Origin: Lachnospiraceae bacterium
GTDB taxonomy: Bacteria; Bacillota_A; Clostridia; Lachnospirales; Lachnospiraceae
Direction: 5' to 3'
Assembly: GCA_017960415.1 (NCBI GenBank)
Contig: JAGCZE010000088.1
Location: 1-6,147, forward strand
Length of the DNA: 6,147 bases
Shown here one piece after another: positions 3,854 through 6,147 of this stretch (position 1 is the first letter of the stretch; the number at the start of each line of letters is the position of its first letter). Below the pieces are notes generated by a model. That model was given only the letters and a program-made list of their open reading frames with translations. It was not told where the DNA came from and searched no databases. Position numbers and translations under genes: made by a program.

Positions 3854-5980
3854 TCAAGTTCCCTTTGTAAACTTATAGGTCTTCAGGTTTTGGTCCGTAT
3901 TATCGCCGAATACGGTATAAACCTCGAAATAATTGTTTGTACAATCAACCACTTTATTCTTCTTCATCGCATTCAGGTTTTTCTTTGAAAGCTTGTTGTA
4001 AGTCTCCGCGTAGATCTTTCCGCTTCCGGAGTTCTTCCAGTGTGCGGCTTTGATCGCTGTGGTGAAATTATCGAACAGATTCCCCGTTACGGTAGGATTG
4101 ACTGCACCGTTCAGGATCACGGCATTGACGGTCTTGCTCTCATCGGCCCGCTCCCGCAACATGAAATAATTATCGCTTACAACACAGTCCTTCCAGTTCA
4201 TCATGCGTACCACATAGCTGGTCACATCCACAAATGTATTGTTTTTGATCACAATATTCGTATGATACATGCCTTCACTGTACTTATGCGTGCCGATGGC
4301 CGTTTCGAGGTTTTCAAAAACATTGTCGCTGATCGTAACATTCAGATTCGGAGTACAATCGTAGCTTGTCCAGCCCTGTTTAAAGCCGTTGGTTTCCTCA
4401 TCGGGCGTATCGATATTGATAGCCTCTTTTCGCTGTGTAGGGGAAGGAACGCAGCCCGAGAAGACATTGCCCGATATTTCAACATCCTTGGAAGCGTCCA
4501 GCTCGATAAAATGCAGCGAATTCAGGTTCTTGAAGGAGATCCCCTTTACGGTCAGACGCTGGCAATGAGCTGCGGTCAATGCAATGCTCTTTACAAAATT
4601 GAGATCGATGGTTGCCGAACCCTGCCCAATGATCGTAATATCATGCTCTCCGTTATATTCGCTGAATTTCGTCTGGGTATGGCTGTACGAGACCGTCTGG
4701 AACAGCGATTGCGTGGGCTCGATCCATGGATCTCCCGTATAGTCTGTCTTGACCAGCGTTGCCCCGTCCTCGATCAGTATAGTGGTATTCGAGGGAATGC
4801 AGAGGGTGTTCGTAAAATGATAGGTTCCCGCCGCAAAAATCAGCATTCCTCCGCCCAGTGTCGAGAGCCTTTCAAGATAAGACCTTACAACATAATAATC
4901 TTTTGTATATTCGTTATATTCAGATCTTCCCGTAAAATAATCCTTGTACGGACGCTTTTCTTCGGTAATACGGAACGCCGTCCCGGTCCCCTCATAAACA
5001 TCGATCTTAAATGTTTCGGTGAATTTACCGCAAGTAACCGTAAGCTCAGCCTCACCGGGCGCTATACCCGTAACTACGCAATCCGTATCGGATATTGCCT
5101 CAACAGACGCGTACTGTGAACCTTTCAGACTCCATTTTACGCTCTCTTCATGGCCGTATCGCTTCAGCCGGAACGTAAAATCACCGTTGGTAGTAATAAC
5201 ATCATTCGAATCGGTCACTTCTGAATAAGGCTTCTTGACATTGACCGAAAGTTTCAGGTTATACTTATGTCCATCGGGATCCGTGATCGTAATCTTTATC
5301 TTGGTCGAACCCTTCTTTATCGGAGTGATATACCCCTCTTCGTCAACCGTCGCAACCTTTTCCTTGGTAGACTCATAGGTAACCGTATCTTCCTCGTCAA
5401 GGTTTTTGATCGCGATCTCGCAGCCCTTCCAGCCGGCATACAGTGTTATTGCGGATTTTTTCAGAGCAGGTTTCTTTCTCGTTACGACTTCCTCAGGCTC
5501 ATCATCTTCATCTTCGACCTCAGCTTTATCTTCAGCTTTATCCTTGTCTTTATCCTTGGCCTTTCCGCTGTCGGTGTCTTCTTCGGTTTTCTTGCCGTCT
5601 GCGTCTTCCGCTTCGGTCTTTCCGCTGTCATTGTCTTCTTCGGTTTTCTTGCCGTCGGAATCTTCCGCTTCGGTCTTTCCGCTGCCAGAGCTTTCTGAGT
5701 CTTCCTCTTCGGTCGTTTCTCCGTCTGAGCTTTCTGAGTCTTCCTCTTTAGTCTTTCCGCTGTCCGAGTCTTTTTTCGCCTTCCCGCCTTTCGCGTTTTC
5801 AACCACTTTGCCGACATTCCCATCATTTTCTGTGATTTCTTCTATGCCGCCATTTTCGGAATCCGATGCATATGCGTGGATACTTCCGCCTGCAGGTACT
5901 ACCCACAGCAAACTCAAACATAATATTATCAAGAGCGTCCGTATCCACTGCCGGAGCGCTTTATTCTCTTTCTTTGACAT
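3854..5980 (-). CDS. Secreted Big_2 / right-handed beta-helix (pectate-lyase-like) surface protein
   Basis: This 708-residue protein starts with a basic N terminus and a hydrophobic core (TLLIILCLSLLWVVPAGG), with a likely signal peptidase site after AYA (38). Residues 40-170 are an acidic, lysine/serine-rich, probably disordered linker with 19-residue repeats. Residues 172-249 and about 255-330 look like two bacterial Ig-like (Big_2) domains (VATVDEEGYITPIKKGSTKIKI; VVTGIAPGEAELTV). From about 335 to 690 comes a right-handed parallel beta-helix. GGMLIFAAGTYHF and TILIEDGATL resemble the start of pectate-lyase-3 type helices. Rungs such as VEISGNVFSGC (500), VTISDNVFENL (548), IVIKNNTFVDV (577), VVSDNYFML and TVTGNLFDNF (630) follow. 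Such folds usually bind or cleave polysaccharide; HFIEL and EAINIDTP are candidate site residues, but catalysis is unproven. There is no LPXTG or other wall anchor at the C terminus (KTYKFTKGT). AGGAA lies just before the ATG at 5980. Confidence 0.9.
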   Translation of the reverse strand: MSKKENKALRQWIRTLLIILCLSLLWVVPAGGSIHAYASDSENGGIEEITENDGNVGKVVENAKGGKAKKDSDSGKTKEEDSESSDGETTEEEDSESSGSGKTEAEDSDGKKTEEDNDSGKTEAEDADGKKTEEDTDSGKAKDKDKDKAEDKAEVEDEDDEPEEVVTRKKPALKKSAITLYAGWKGCEIAIKNLDEEDTVTYESTKEKVATVDEEGYITPIKKGSTKIKITITDPDGHKYNLKLSVNVKKPYSEVTDSNDVITTNGDFTFRLKRYGHEESVKWSLKGSQYASVEAISDTDCVVTGIAPGEAELTVTCGKFTETFKIDVYEGTGTAFRITEEKRPYKDYFTGRSEYNEYTKDYYVVRSYLERLSTLGGGMLIFAAGTYHFTNTLCIPSNTTILIEDGATLVKTDYTGDPWIEPTQSLFQTVSYSHTQTKFSEYNGEHDITIIGQGSATIDLNFVKSIALTAAHCQRLTVKGISFKNLNSLHFIELDASKDVEISGNVFSGCVPSPTQRKEAINIDTPDEETNGFKQGWTSYDCTPNLNVTISDNVFENLETAIGTHKYSEGMYHTNIVIKNNTFVDVTSYVVRMMNWKDCVVSDNYFMLRERADESKTVNAVILNGAVNPTVTGNLFDNFTTAIKAAHWKNSGSGKIYAETYNKLSKKNLNAMKKNKVVDCTNNYFEVYTVFGDNTDQNLKTYKFTKGT
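3860..3865 (-). promoter_or_regulatory. Ribosome binding site of the permease, inside the upstream gene
   Basis: AAGGGA on the minus strand is seven bases before the permease ATG and forms part of the last codons (T-K-G-T) of the surface-protein gene. With TGA and ATG separated by one base, this favours translation re-initiation or coupling. Confidence 0.6.
5570..5683 (-). repeat. In-gene tandem repeat, two 57-bp units (19 residues each)
   Basis: The units encode SGKTEAEDSDGKKTEEDND and SGKTEAEDADGKKTEEDTD (residues 100-137). They are flanked by degenerate SGKTKEEDSES- and SGKAKDKDKD-type sequence. The period keeps the frame, so copy number could change without disrupting the protein and would alter only the length of the charged linker between the signal peptide and the Big_2 domains. 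Confidence 0.9.
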
Positions 5981-6010
5981 ATTGTTTCCTAACCTTTTTC
6001 CTTCTTATAC

Positions 6011-6080
6011 GGTTTTGCTTTTCTTGCCTTTCTTCCTTATTCTTGCTTTTCTTCCTTTTCTTGCTTTTTCTTGCCTTTCC
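6011..6080 (-). other. Polypurine tract upstream of the surface-protein gene
   Basis: On the minus strand about 70 bases are almost all A and G, built from repeats of GCAAGAA, GGAAG and AAGG. Part of the tract encodes the tail of the possible upstream frame (6037-6147) and part is leader. Several GGAAG-like strings resemble Shine-Dalgarno cores with no start codon behind them. It may be an unstructured leader, or simple expansion of a short repeat. Confidence 0.6.
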
Positions 6081-6147
6081 AGCAGACTGTTCTCCAAATA
6101 ACTATACCGATAATTTTTAATAAAACAATCTGATCCTGGTATATATA
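6037..6147 (-). CDS. Possible C-terminal end of an upstream gene (partial, unrecognised)
   Basis: From the window edge a minus-strand frame is open for 36 codons to TAA at 6037-6039. It reads a hydrophobic stretch (IVLLKIIGIVIW) then a strongly basic and acidic tail (KGKKKQEKEEKQE). A final membrane segment followed by a charged cytoplasmic tail would be plausible for a membrane protein. If real, it ends 56 bases before the surface-protein gene and would head the same operon. The short length and the purine bias of the DNA mean chance is not excluded. No family is recognised. Confidence 0.33.
   Translation of the reverse strand, partial: YIYQDQIVLLKIIGIVIWRTVCWKGKKKQEKEEKQE
6101..6128 (-). 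promoter_or_regulatory. Candidate promoter for the surface protein/permease unit
   Basis: On the minus strand TTGTTT (6123-6128) is 16 bases from TATAGT (6101-6106), a five-of-six -10 match with a weak -35. It would give a leader of about 115 bases through the polypurine tract. It lies inside the possible upstream frame, so at least one of the two calls may be wrong. Confidence 0.28.

Noticed and set aside
3329..3988. 219-codon plus-strand frame
   Set aside because: It is antisense to the permease and the end of the surface-protein gene, with no recognisable protein character.
4040..5119. 359-codon plus-strand frame
   Set aside because: It is opposite the beta-helix gene, lacks family features, and the minus-strand frame has a signal peptide and clear domains.
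5406..6101. 231-codon plus-strand serine/phenylalanine-rich frame and nearby overlapping frames
   Set aside because: These are shadows of the acidic repeat linker and the polypurine tract; low complexity keeps every frame free of stops.

Overview
The window looks like chromosome of a low-to-mid-GC anaerobic Firmicute, most likely a Lachnospiraceae member of the Butyrivibrio/Pseudobutyrivibrio kind. This rests on the ANTAR regulator type, the Big_2 plus beta-helix surface protein, the style of the IS200/IS605 element and the Shine-Dalgarno usage. It is an inference from gene content; no search was run.

Layout: the 3' end of an ANTAR-domain regulator runs rightward (1-237) and finishes in an intrinsic terminator that overlaps its last codons. 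From about 258 to 740 there is no credible gene. This stretch holds four 34-bp tandem repeats (264-399), a long perfect-stem hairpin (403-467) and two 43-bp direct repeats 54 bp apart (600-696), each with an internal inverted repeat. From about 741 to 2640 lies a leftward IS200/IS605-type element with near-identical 21-bp hairpin palindromes near both ends. Both of its genes are broken: tnpA has an amber codon plus a +1 frameshift in a G5 run, and tnpB has an in-frame opal codon that removes the last RuvC aspartate. Correcting these gives a 136-residue TnpA and a 419-residue TnpB.

The right side (2710-5980) is a leftward two-gene unit. It encodes a secreted 708-residue protein (signal peptide, acidic repeat linker, two Big_2-like domains, right-handed beta-helix) followed, after one base, by a 380-residue ion-transporter-superfamily permease (ArsB/NhaD/SLC13 type). 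The tight spacing and the Shine-Dalgarno inside the upstream gene's last codons argue for co-translation. At the far edge an open frame on the minus strand (6037-6147) may be the tail of a further upstream gene.

The ANTAR gene and the two-gene unit converge, so all repeats and the IS sit in a convergent intergenic zone of about 2.5 kb. That is a typical safe harbour for repetitive and mobile DNA. No clearly new multi-gene system is visible. The most interesting points are the decayed TnpB with a non-canonical RuvC-II site, the unassigned repeats of the left intergenic region, and the coupled surface protein/permease pair.
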